The notes beneath the pieces are model-generated. The model ran no database searches. It saw nothing but the letters and a program-made list of their open reading frames with translations, and was not told where the DNA came from. The position numbers were made by a program, and so were the translations under genes. This document shows, one piece after another, positions 27,800 through 36,574 of a stretch of DNA of 41,364 nucleotides. Location: contig JANFNE010000088.1 of assembly GCA_024867545.1 (NCBI GenBank), positions 1 to 41,364 on the forward strand, written 5' to 3'. This DNA is from Phytopythium helicoides. Lineage: Eukaryota > Oomycota > Peronosporomycetes > Pythiales > Pythiaceae. Each line of letters opens with the position of its first letter. The first letter of the stretch is position 1.

Positions 27800-28235
27800 A
27801 CGATCTTTTCAGATGAGCGTAGTATGCTGTTGAGAACATATTTTTCTGATATAGCTTATCAAGTATCGCTGTCATTTGCTTCTTTATATCAGGATTATCA
27901 TCGCCGATGCTCTTTGCATCCTGCAACATATTCAGTTTAGATACTAATCCCGAGAGCATCTGATTGTAAGCTGAATCAAACTCTCTTGACTCTATCTTGC
28001 ATTTCTTTAGAACGAACTTCATGAAATCGCGTTCAGATTCACTGAGCGAGTCAAATAGCGGTCGGTTGAAGCTCTTATCTTTGTAAATCGTATTGTATAA
28101 CTCAACAAACGCATGAGAAACGAGCATACGTCGAATGGCAGTCGCAGGGCGTCTCTTTGAGCGCACGATCACCATTAGACCATCGAAATCTACATAAAAT
28201 GGACCGGTTGGCCCAAGCTTTCCTTTTGTAGTCAT
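27789..28235 (-). CDS. Hypothetical viral protein, 148 aa
   Basis: Starts at ATG 28235. Residues 8-40 (GPTGPFYVDFDGLMVIVRSK, RRPATAIRRMLVSHAFVELY) look like a compact alpha/beta start; the rest is helical (LSESERDFMKFVLKKC, QMTAILDKLYQKNMF). A TATATAGG lies about 12 bp upstream of the ATG. It is placed between the penton/87-aa pair and the recombinase. I recognise no family. Confidence 0.65.
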   Translation of the reverse strand: MTTKGKLGPTGPFYVDFDGLMVIVRSKRRPATAIRRMLVSHAFVELYNTIYKDKSFNRPLFDSLSESERDFMKFVLKKCKIESREFDSAYNQMLSGLVSKLNMLQDAKSIGDDNPDIKKQMTAILDKLYQKNMFSTAYYAHLKRSFND

Positions 28236-28282
28236 TTTGTTTTACCTATATATTACGCGTATAAAGCTCATATATCAACTAA

Positions 28283-29596
28283 TTAATCCGTTTCGTATAT
28301 ATCTACCTCAAGTCCTTTCTGATTATCCCGTTGAGGGATTTCGCCATGAAAGATCCGTTCGCGTCGTCTGGAGCGTTGGTTAGTCATACGCACTGGAGAT
28401 GGTTCAGAGGGCTCGTCATTGGTTTCTAATTGATCGTATCCAAAGTCAGGTTGAGGAGTTTCTTCAGCCTCTCTGGCTTCCTTAGCTCTTGCCGTATTTG
28501 CAATCTTATTGTATGACATATTAGCAGCATAAAAGCTATGGAGAAGCTTTGCGTGTAAGTCATTCTTTGTTTTGTTAGAGAGTCTTGCATAGCTCGGATG
28601 CTGGATGATATGCGATTCAACAATATGTCTAATCATGTTCATTGACATCGGCTTTCCGGTATATTTAACAAATAAGCGATTGATGATCTGTGAGAAACCG
28701 CCAGTCTTGTTGCTTGAATATTCGTAAGGAGCGTAATTGCCATTGTATATGCGATACAGCAGCTTCTCGGGTCTTTCGCCGAGAGACTTGCGCAGAAAGG
28801 AAAGATATGATTTGATTAACTTCATTGTTTCATCATTGAGTTCAATGACTTGCGGACCCATTAGACGAACATTCTTGAATTCGTTAAGATGTAGTTTGTT
28901 TCCTTGAAGATAGTTATCGCCTTCTTTTGGTTGCAGAAGAATCGTTGGCCAAACTAATCGCAATGGATAATGAATATTGAGATAAATCGTTATGTAGTCA
29001 AAGACAGACTTAAGATATTCCGTCTTTTGCTTCTTTGACATTTTAACAATATCATCATGGCTTAGAAAGAGTTTTCCATAAGCGCCTTCAATTGCGGTTA
29101 GGATAGTTTTAGGAATTGCCATGAGTTCTTCGTAACTAATGTATTTCTCTTGCTCTTCAGGAGTCAATTCATTATTCATCTTTTCATCTTTGTTTCGTTT
29201 TGAGATTACTTTGCGAACGAGATTGTAGTAATCAAATGCAGCTCTGTATCTGTTCTTCACGAGTTTGCAAATCGCATTCAGCGTAAGAATCTGTGATTCT
29301 TTACTGGTATAGATATCAAACAATAAAGCAATTATGTCTGACTTCTTTACTTTGTAAGCTTTTGAAAACGCACTATCATCCATTTGGTTAGGATAATGAA
29401 CAGCATTAAGAAACTCATTGAGACTCCACTTTAAGTTCTCTTGAGAAACTTTGTAAAGCTTTAGCAATTGGCGAACATAGAGATTGATTGTGCTTTGAGA
29501 CAAATTATCATGTTCTGATCCAATTCCAATCTCACGAAGAAATACTTCTTTTGCCTTTGCGGGCGAGTTGTCAATCTTATTTGTTTTACTAACCAT
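28283..29596 (-). CDS. Tyrosine recombinase (integrase)
   Basis: The frame opens at 29638, but that first codon is TTG and lies over the TATA box; ATG 29596 (MVSKTNKIDNSPAKAKEVFL) gives 437 residues. The N-terminal half is helical, like a core-binding domain (STINLYVRQLLKLYKVSQEN). Catalytic residues: Arg in YPLRLVWPTI at about 207, the (H/K)xxR box in MSMNMIRHIVESHI at about 320, His in LLHSFYAANM and the nucleophile Tyr in MSYNKIA at about 361. Enzymes of this class join viral ends to host DNA and are the usual integrase of PLVs and Sputnik-type virophages. It shares a 53-bp TATA promoter with the 235-aa gene. Confidence 0.85.
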   Translation of the reverse strand: MVSKTNKIDNSPAKAKEVFLREIGIGSEHDNLSQSTINLYVRQLLKLYKVSQENLKWSLNEFLNAVHYPNQMDDSAFSKAYKVKKSDIIALLFDIYTSKESQILTLNAICKLVKNRYRAAFDYYNLVRKVISKRNKDEKMNNELTPEEQEKYISYEELMAIPKTILTAIEGAYGKLFLSHDDIVKMSKKQKTEYLKSVFDYITIYLNIHYPLRLVWPTILLQPKEGDNYLQGNKLHLNEFKNVRLMGPQVIELNDETMKLIKSYLSFLRKSLGERPEKLLYRIYNGNYAPYEYSSNKTGGFSQIINRLFVKYTGKPMSMNMIRHIVESHIIQHPSYARLSNKTKNDLHAKLLHSFYAANMSYNKIANTARAKEAREAEETPQPDFGYDQLETNDEPSEPSPVRMTNQRSRRRERIFHGEIPQRDNQKGLEVDIYETD

Positions 29597-29649
29597 AATT
29601 TCTTTCTTTGATGGTATATATATATTAGACGCGCTCAATTTAAGCAGCG
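29597..29649. promoter_or_regulatory. Shared promoter, recombinase/235-aa gene
   Basis: GGTATATATATATTAGACG sits between ATG 29596 (minus) and ATG 29650 (plus), TATATA on both strands. Confidence 0.55.
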
Positions 29650-30357
29650 ATGTATAAAGAATTTAGAGTTGATCTCACGCCGGCTCAGGCCAAGAAGATC
29701 CTTAATGAGAAACCGGTTCGTGTTAATGCTGAACAACTCGGAAAGGGACATTCACATTACTTTCATCCTTTAACTCATAAAGCTCTTGTTAAAGCTTATC
29801 AGAACCATAAAGGACTTACTCTTTATATGACTCACGGAGCTGTTCTTCGCACGATGGGTTCTGGATTATCCGGTTCTGGATGGTGGAAAAATCTATGGAG
29901 TGGAGTGAAAAAAGGATTTTCATGGCTCAAAAATACAGGCATTCTTAGCAAAGTTGCCGATGCTGCTGTTCCTGCATTAGCAACTGCGGTTGGTCAGCCC
30001 GAATTAGCGGGAGTAGCACGTGGTGGAATAAAAGCACTAACTGGCGTTGGCATGGAAGGAGATGTAATCAATCATCATGCGCATGTAGAAGGAGGTCGTT
30101 TAACAATGAGTGATATTAGAGATGGGGTTACGAAAGCTACCAGATTTGCAAAAAAAGGATTCAACTATGCAAAAAAGAAAGGCATCCTAACTGATATTTC
30201 CGATCAAGCAGAGAAGTATCTACTAAAGCATGCAACAAAACCAGAACATACTGAACTAATTCAAATGACTCGTAAGGGACTCCGGGATACATATGGCATT
30301 GGCTTAAAAAAATCACGCCGCAGAGGGCTCGTTGCTGGTAGTTTCCGATTAGGTTAG
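29650..30357 (+). CDS. Candidate membrane-active minor virion protein, 235 aa
   Basis: Residues 1-70 (FRVDLTPAQAKKILNEKPVR, GLTLYMTHGAVLRT) resemble the small N-terminal domain found in PLV and giant-virus proteins that begin with a LTPAQ..K motif and end GL.L.MT. A Gly-rich linker follows (MGSGLSGSGWWKNLWSGVKK), then an amphipathic/hydrophobic stretch (VADAAVPALATAVGQPELAG) and a very basic C-terminus (KKSRRRGLVAGSFRLG). A Gly/Trp-rich amphipathic helix next to a basic tail recalls the membrane-lytic cement proteins of adenovirus-like particles; this functional parallel is inference. It is convergent with the helicase gene, sharing 4 bp. Confidence 0.6.
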   Translation: MYKEFRVDLTPAQAKKILNEKPVRVNAEQLGKGHSHYFHPLTHKALVKAYQNHKGLTLYMTHGAVLRTMGSGLSGSGWWKNLWSGVKKGFSWLKNTGILSKVADAAVPALATAVGQPELAGVARGGIKALTGVGMEGDVINHHAHVEGGRLTMSDIRDGVTKATRFAKKGFNYAKKKGILTDISDQAEKYLLKHATKPEHTELIQMTRKGLRDTYGIGLKKSRRRGLVAGSFRLG

Positions 30358-33300
30358 AGATAGTCTCGTAAAGCATATCGTAGCGTAGTCTCTGATACAA
30401 TTTTATATTCTTTGCCCTTGCTCTTGACTAACGCCTTGTGCTCCCCATCTTTAGGAAAGAATGGAGATATCATTTTGTAGAAAGCTTGATCAGAGCAAAC
30501 TTTATGCTTACGTTCTTCGCCCCAAGCTTTGAATCTATGGAAAAGATCAGTTCCTGTAAAGCGATATTCTTCAGGATTTACTTCATTTTCATCGGGTCTT
30601 TCTTCTACATATTTGTTTAACAAATGTAGTAAGAACTTTACAGTTGATGAAGCTTGCATTTTTTTCAGCTCTTGCTTATATTCAGTTTTGGGGATATCCT
30701 GCGGATTCCAATTTTCGGGGAATTTCACTTCGTTGAGTAGATAATGAAAGATATGCTTGCCTCCATTCATATTCCCAACGGTCTTGAAATAATTGTTGAA
30801 ATATGCGCGATCTCCCTTTTTATCATTGTTGGTTTCTAAACAAAGAGCTCTGCGATCTGATTCTTCAATAAAGCTCGCAAAATCATTGTTGCTGATAACG
30901 ATGTAATTTGAGAAATCGATTACCGTAAATGGATCTTTGCCTTTGTTTTCAATCTGAACATCATCTGCCGTAATCAGATTCTTGAATCGGTTCATTGATT
31001 GATGATCCGAATTATCAACTGCCTCATCAAGGCAGCAACAAATCATTGATTGTCGGATTGCATTAAATCGTCCAGTAATCAAATCCATGCGGCTTGTAGT
31101 TAGCGAAAGACTTGGTCCAACAATGTAGCGGTAGAATACGTCAAAAGCACAATTCTTACCCGATCCTTGCTTGCCTTTAACAATAATTACTAATCCCGTC
31201 TTGTCCATCGGATGAACAAGAATGTGCTTGAAGTAGTAAAGCAGATGATTATACACAGCCTCATCATTATCAGCCAGAACAGATTTAATATGATCAAGCC
31301 AAACATTAACGATTTGTGGATCGTATTTGAAATCTTTATCATATTGTTGCACAAATCCAGAGAACAGATTGAAGTTGCGTCTTTTATGAGCGGTATCCTT
31401 TTCAAATGCACCATACGGCTCAACAACCACTTTTCTATAGTTGATGTATTTCTTAACCGCTGAAAGGAGATCAAGCAAGCAGATTGGTAAGCATTTATCA
31501 TTATGAGAGATGGTAAATATGTATGATTTAAATACAATACTTGCTCGTTGCTCAAACTTGATAGAAGAAACATACTCTCTTTTGTATTTCACTTCATGAA
31601 ACGTTTTAACAAAGAAGCAGGATTCACCATTATTCTCAGTGCGGATAATCGTTTGACGAATCAATAGCGCGATATCCTTAACATTATATGTTGTATCATC
31701 GCAATCCATCAGTAGATTATTGACTTCAATGCCATTGTAATCATAGATTACAGTAGAATCAATCGCAGCAACTTCTTTCTTAAGATCCTCAAGCATTTCA
31801 CTGTAAGCCTTCTCCATTTCGGCCTCAGCTTCGCTTTTCTGTTGCTTAAAACTCTTTTGCTTTTCAACCTTAGGAGTCCATTTATCCTTCCAAGCTTGGT
31901 AAGCATTGAAATTTGTTTCCTTAAGCAGATTGACAACAGATCCGATCTTATAGCGCTTATCTTTATCCTTCATGTCTAATCCATATACGCGATCAATCTC
32001 AACCTCATTGTAGTTGGTTCCAGAACGCTCCATAAGAAGCTTCTTGGCGGTAGCGAGGGCATCATCATTTGAAATGCTACCATCAGCTACAAGGTTACGA
32101 AGTGCGTAAATAGGCTTAACCCATTTGTCAAAATCGTTGAAGAATGCATCTGGAAGTAGATTTAAAAGCTCGTAATACTTTTGAGAGATTCCTTCCGAAG
32201 CAGGTTCGGGAGTAGATGAAACAATATGAGTTGTTGCAGTAGGTGTTGTTGCAACTGGCGCAACCGGTTTCTCTTTATTATCGGCAACATACTGATTCAA
32301 CGTAGCGAATATCTCAACAGGCGGACATTCAATTCCATTAGCAGGTTGCGAGATAATATCGTAGCATTTCCCAGCAAAGATGATAGCATCGTCATTGCGA
32401 ATGTCAAAGCCTTTAATTCCGTAGCAGTTAGCACCAGTTTTGTAACTGGCGTCATACTTGAAGATGTAATGCCATCCACCAGATTGAGTTTTAACAATAA
32501 TGCATCTGTCTTTGTAGTCATCAAAATCTATGCCAGCATCAAACAAATTATCTTTACCATTGCAATCCGGCTTGACATCTACGTCAAATACAGTGATATC
32601 GGATTTCCATCCGGTGCGGATAAGAAAATTAGGTCCAGTGATGTGTTCAGATTTGTTAAGATCCTTCCATTTAGTCATAGAGCAGATCTTCTTCTTTCCA
32701 TTGTTAAACTCAAGCTTGACATTTCCAATTACAAAATCTTTAAAAAGATCAAGTTTGGTAGAATTCTCAGATATGAGATCTTCACGTTGCTGTGGTGGCA
32801 TGGTATCGGTGGGAGAGGTAGCTATATTAGTGGCTTGAATCTTCTCCTCTTGAACAATTAATTCCTCAATGAATTCATCAGGATCTTCAAAATCAGGTTC
32901 AATCTTACGCTTTTTCAGACTCTCATGGATCTTAAGTTGCTCATCAATAAAACTACGTGCCTTATCGGATATTTTAAGATTCTTCAGTTTTACATATGTA
33001 TCAAGAAGACACATGACATGGCTTAGTTCCTCCGTTTTCTCTTTGTCATTTATCGTAGTATCGTTCATAATATCATTTTTGATATAAGAAATCATGAAGT
33101 TAATCTTACTCTCATCAAGAATAAGTTTAGCAGCCTTAGCCTTATCAAGGCCTTCGTGGCGGTGGTTGAACAAGGCTAAATGTATCCACTTTCTAATGAC
33201 ATCTTTTCGGTATGTAAGTTTTCCATTAACTTCAATTGGATTTTGATCCTCCTCTTCCCACTTTCTTAGCTCTTCCTCGCGCTCTCTTCGTTCTTGTTGT

Positions 33301-33596
33301 TTCCAAAATTCACAAATATCAAGGAGTGGCTCGCCTTCACGCACTCTACGTTTTTGTTCCTTACTAAATTCCTCCTTAGTAGTTGGCCACTCAACTACAG
33401 GCTTAGCTACAGTCTCTTCAACTACAGCCTCCTCAACCACAGTCTCTTCAGCTACAGCCTCCTCAACCACAGTCTCCTCAACCACAGTCTCTTCAGCTAC
33501 AGTCTCTTCAACTACAGGCTTTTGATTGATATGAGATTTGCACCAATCAACTTTGCGAGTGCATTGCTTACCCGAAGCAGTGATTCCTCCGCACAT
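30354..33596 (-). CDS. Primase-polymerase/SF3 helicase replication protein
   Basis: ATG 33596 gives 1080 residues; the few codons upstream lack an ATG. Order: a small Cys/His cluster (MCGGITASGKQCTRKVDWCK, SH) that probably binds zinc; a repeat tract of VVEET/VAEET units (about 29-65); a long charged helical region; an AEP primase-polymerase domain with DVDV at about residue 335, SGGWHYIFK and FDIRND; a PriCT-like linker (FDKWVKPIYALRNLVADGSI); and a superfamily 3 helicase with Walker A KGKQGSGKN at about 807, Walker B ICCCLDEAVDN and a later YIVISNND. Such fusions start and unwind DNA in virophages, PLVs and giant viruses. No separate DNA polymerase is present in the element. Confidence 0.9.
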   Translation of the reverse strand: MCGGITASGKQCTRKVDWCKSHINQKPVVEETVAEETVVEETVVEEAVAEETVVEEAVVEETVAKPVVEWPTTKEEFSKEQKRRVREGEPLLDICEFWKQQERREREEELRKWEEEDQNPIEVNGKLTYRKDVIRKWIHLALFNHRHEGLDKAKAAKLILDESKINFMISYIKNDIMNDTTINDKEKTEELSHVMCLLDTYVKLKNLKISDKARSFIDEQLKIHESLKKRKIEPDFEDPDEFIEELIVQEEKIQATNIATSPTDTMPPQQREDLISENSTKLDLFKDFVIGNVKLEFNNGKKKICSMTKWKDLNKSEHITGPNFLIRTGWKSDITVFDVDVKPDCNGKDNLFDAGIDFDDYKDRCIIVKTQSGGWHYIFKYDASYKTGANCYGIKGFDIRNDDAIIFAGKCYDIISQPANGIECPPVEIFATLNQYVADNKEKPVAPVATTPTATTHIVSSTPEPASEGISQKYYELLNLLPDAFFNDFDKWVKPIYALRNLVADGSISNDDALATAKKLLMERSGTNYNEVEIDRVYGLDMKDKDKRYKIGSVVNLLKETNFNAYQAWKDKWTPKVEKQKSFKQQKSEAEAEMEKAYSEMLEDLKKEVAAIDSTVIYDYNGIEVNNLLMDCDDTTYNVKDIALLIRQTIIRTENNGESCFFVKTFHEVKYKREYVSSIKFEQRASIVFKSYIFTISHNDKCLPICLLDLLSAVKKYINYRKVVVEPYGAFEKDTAHKRRNFNLFSGFVQQYDKDFKYDPQIVNVWLDHIKSVLADNDEAVYNHLLYYFKHILVHPMDKTGLVIIVKGKQGSGKNCAFDVFYRYIVGPSLSLTTSRMDLITGRFNAIRQSMICCCLDEAVDNSDHQSMNRFKNLITADDVQIENKGKDPFTVIDFSNYIVISNNDFASFIEESDRRALCLETNNDKKGDRAYFNNYFKTVGNMNGGKHIFHYLLNEVKFPENWNPQDIPKTEYKQELKKMQASSTVKFLLHLLNKYVEERPDENEVNPEEYRFTGTDLFHRFKAWGEERKHKVCSDQAFYKMISPFFPKDGEHKALVKSKGKEYKIVSETTLRYALRDYL

Positions 33597-33867
33597 GGTT
33601 ATATCGTATATCACGTGTGTGTTGTTATTATTATATTAGTATAACTGGTTATCAATATTGAAATTTTTTGGAGAGGGGGGGGGTGGAACATATAAAGAAT
33701 ATACTTGCGCGATTGACAAAAAAATATGTGTTGCTTACTCTTGGGATTGTAAGAACAATTGATGTTTTATTGATCGGTTATGGCGAGCTCTATCACCTTT
33801 GCGGAAGATGCTTCCGCATGCACATACATCGCGAGGGGCTTGATTTGTATTTTCCATTGTTGGTATA
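33597..33867. other. Intergenic region upstream of the helicase
   Basis: AT-rich, with GATATACGATATAACC just before the helicase start and a G run near 33676-33686. A plus-strand frame (33668-33919) begins within it but antisense to the small gene below, and it has no promoter of the type used elsewhere; I do not call it. Confidence 0.35.
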
Positions 33868-34017
33868 TTATAACGTGCGTGTATTCAAATTGAAGTTGTT
33901 TTGTTGTTGTAGCTTTTGAATTGCTTGATCTAATTGTTCTACTAAAGCCCAATTGACGGGTCTCTTTCTTAATAATCTAAACATCATAATAGCTAATTTG
34001 TTAATACGATCCTCCAT
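33868..34017 (-). CDS. Very small viral protein, 49 aa
   Basis: ATG 34017 to TAA at 33868 encodes MEDRINKLAIMMFRLLRKRP, then NWALVEQLDQAIQKLQQQNN and a short tail. It is helical and amphipathic with a Gln-rich coiled-coil-like stretch. AATATACAAG stands 10-15 bp upstream, like the TATA-type boxes of the other viral genes. It is the last gene before the right terminal repeat. No family recognised; its small size keeps confidence modest. Confidence 0.45.
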   Translation of the reverse strand: MEDRINKLAIMMFRLLRKRPVNWALVEQLDQAIQKLQQQNNFNLNTRTL

Positions 34018-34051
34018 TGCCTTGTATATTATTTAGTAGATTTTTTGTAGT

Positions 34052-34825
34052 ATTGCGTCCCAACTTTTTCTCCTCCTTATTTCGTAACTGTGTTTTATTG
34101 TTTCAAATACATAGTCTCTTTAATAATGGAACATAAATACAATAATCATTATCTCGGGGCATTGCCCCCCTTCCTCTCCCTTTTATTTCCTCTCCCCCCC
34201 CTTTTTTTTCTTTCTCTATAAGCTCTCTATATACTCTTTTATTATATATTTATATATAGTTTATTTATAAGAGGAGAGGAGGGAGAGGAGGGAGGGCAAA
34301 AATCAAAGTTGGATGATAAGGATAAAAAAATGATGTAGCTGTGCGCGCAGAATAATAAGTATATATACGTGTGTGTATGTAAATTACGCGCGCGCACAGA
34401 GAAAAAAAAACGGGTATATAAAAGAAAGTTGGGGGTCAATGGCCTCCTCCCCACCCCTTTTTTTTTCTAATGATATAAGCAGCGTTCGGGCATTGTCATT
34501 ATTAAAATTAGCAGGGGAGGGGCTAAAAAGTAGCCTACCCCCCCTCATTTTTGCCTACCCATGCTCTCTCTTTTTACAATTCTTTGATTACGAATGCATC
34601 TTTGAGTATTGTAACAAGTTGAAACATAATAGAAGTATCATTGCGCGAAGCGCGAAAGTATCACAAAGAGTTAGAGTATCATTTGATTGCGTATCATTGC
34701 GAGAACGGTTCTATGCACGAGAGCTCTCTAAATCATGAATTAATGACGTGTCATTGCGCGGTCTTTCTATGCACGAGAGGGCTTTAGGGGGGCTCTAATA
34801 TACGAATTCACGCCCTCTAATATAC
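34052..34825 (-). repeat. Right terminal inverted repeat of the virus (774 bp)
   Basis: Inverted partner of 15809-16582, same length, with no difference noticed in the stretches compared; the 121- and 70-residue chance frames inside both copies translate identically. Confidence 0.95.
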
Positions 34826-34946
34826 GCGAATGTATATAGAACGTCGCAGACACAGCGAGTATGAGACAAATTAATGCAAGGCATGAACAACATGTTGGTG
34901 TAAGGATGATTGCAACATATCGTATGAAGGTGTCAGTTTGAAGTAG
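34826..34946 (+). repeat. Subtelomeric module B, right remnant after the virus
   Basis: GTATATAGAACGTCGCAGAC through GTGTCAGTTTGAAGTAGTTA matches module F at about 40842-40961. It is cut off by the telomere tract of module C, whereas F continues with AACGATATCCG. Confidence 0.85.
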
Positions 34947-35193
34947 TTAGGGTTTAGGGTCCCTAAACAGTATATGACATTGGGCAATTATACTTGAAAT
35001 TTGTATCCAAACCCTAATGACATTGGGCAACCCTCCTCGGACCCAATGCCATATAGATTTTAATACAAATTTCAAGTATAATTGCCGAATGTCATGCTGT
35101 CGCGCAGTGTCGTATAGATTTCAATACAAATTTCAAGTATAATTGCCCACGGGTATAACATCCGATACAAAAATGAAAACCCACCCACAGTAC
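34947..35193 (+). repeat. Subtelomeric module C (short, truncated)
   Basis: Telomere tract ending in the head-to-head form GTTTAGGGTCCCTAAAC, then a degenerate hairpin (about 34970-35095) of the ATTGGGCAATTATACTTGAA class, a third arm copy, and GGGTATAACATCCGATAC. It ends at CCCACAGTAC where the next telomere tract begins; other modules read on at this point with ACCACAAAG. Confidence 0.8.
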
Positions 35194-35681
35194 TAGGGTT
35201 TAGGGTTTAGGGTTTAGGGAACTTAAACAGGGGAGGACAATGGCCCATTTCATACAAACTTCAAGATAAAATGGGGAGGACAATGGCCATCCCTCCCCGG
35301 AGCCATTGTCCTCCCCTTTTTATCTTGACTTTTGTATAAAATGAGCCATTGTCCTCCCCGAGCGCAGATGTCCTCCCCCTTAACTATGGAAATTCCCTAT
35401 ATGTGGGCCCTTGATGGAAACTCCGATACAAAAACTAAACCTCACCCACGGTACTACCACAAAGCAATACTGTACATTACAACAATGTCACTGGAATGTT
35501 GCCAGACTATTGGCAGTTGTGATGTACATTGTGTTGGTAGTAAAACCAACTATAAGAACTGCCACCGTAGCAAGTAGATGGATGTGAATGGTACACAGGC
35601 AAGTTATTCTCAATCATGCAACAAGACATTGCTGTTCATGTAATGGAGAAGTACATGACCATCAATATACATGGTGTAACT
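35194..35681 (+). repeat. Subtelomeric module D (truncated)
   Basis: Telomere tract 35194-35219, hairpin 35230-35359 of the GGGGAGGACAATGG class, then a body like module E up to CATGGTGTAACTG, after which the sequence becomes unrelated (GGTTTAGAGGCTG). Confidence 0.8.
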
Positions 35682-36574
35682 GGGTTTAGAGGCTGATCCC
35701 CTGGAGATCTAGCCAGCCAATCTTTCTGAAAATTTGGGAGGATACGTACGAAGTATGTACGGACTCGGACGACAAGTCGAATTTCCGGAAATAACTCTGG
35801 AACTTTATCAAAAACTGCGAAAACTAATATATCAGAATCCAACCAGCCGATTTCGATTTTTCTTTTTCCAGCGTACTCAGCGTGGTCGATTTAGTGGGGG
35901 TAGCATGTTTCAAAAGTTCAATATGAAAAGTATTAGCTGAGATATGGACGAAACGTATACTGGAGGTATACTGTTCGGATTGGGTATAGTATCAACCGGA
36001 ATATACACTCCAGATGTATACATCTATACACTGCGGATGTATACACACTGATGGCGTATAATATACACACGTGCTGTATACATATACGGCCAGGTATCCT
36101 ACCTGTGTATAGTGACTCTGCCACACACTGCCACGACAATAGAGTGACAACAGGCACCACTCTGTATAGTAGTACAACCCTTCAATAGAACCACCCTCTA
36201 CAGTGAACATCTCTGTAACAGAACCCTCTTAAACCTGTTTGGACAACACAGTACTTGCAGTATCATAACGCCCACCTGCTGCGCATTCAGTTTGCGTGCG
36301 TTTGGGACACACTGGATTCACAGACTGCTGATGATGCCTGTTCACTTTGATAGAGTGACGTGGCTAGCCCACTGTGTTCGATTGGTCGTCAATTATGACG
36401 TGGTCTTTTGGTGCGTTGTTATTGGCAGTCGTAAATGACGCATTCGTGTTGACGGTGGTGATGTCACCGTGTGATGTCACAATTTTATGACGTATCTTTG
36501 CTCTTATGCGTGAGGTCACCGGGCGAGAACGCTGCAGCTTTCCTTTGCAAGCTGCCCTCACTTCCGAATTCACC
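35682..36574. other. Unique region upstream of the 655-aa gene
   Basis: No coding signal. Around 35940-36100 there is a cluster of GTATAC/TATACA motifs rich in alternating purine-pyrimidine, and an ordinary-looking leader follows. A promoter for the downstream gene must lie here but I cannot point to it. Confidence 0.35.

Larger units (their letters stand above)
15809..34825. mobile_element. Integrated polinton-like virus, 19.0 kb, apparently complete
   Basis: Bounded by 774-bp inverted repeats and AT-rich compared with the flanks. It encodes the four morphogenesis proteins shared by polintons, PLVs and virophages (major capsid, minor capsid/penton, packaging ATPase, cysteine protease), a tyrosine recombinase and a primase-polymerase/SF3 helicase. 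No PolB and no rve integrase are present, which separates it from classical Polintons/Mavericks and fits PLVs or Sputnik-type virophages. All its main frames are open and the two terminal repeats look identical, pointing to a recent, possibly still active, insertion. No unambiguous target-site duplication was found: left flank ...GGTACTATATA, right flank GCGAATGTATATAGA.... Confidence 0.92.

Noticed and set aside
15800..34835. A 5-6 bp target-site duplication at the virus ends
   Set aside because: TATATA-like bases adjoin both ends, but the bases directly next to the termini (left TATATA, right GCGAAT) do not match; AT-richness makes any partial match uninformative.
35332..35577. Repeated 74-81 codon plus frames in modules D, E and F
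   Set aside because: They start within the hairpin arm and continue into divergent sequence, with no conservation beyond that expected from the repeat itself.
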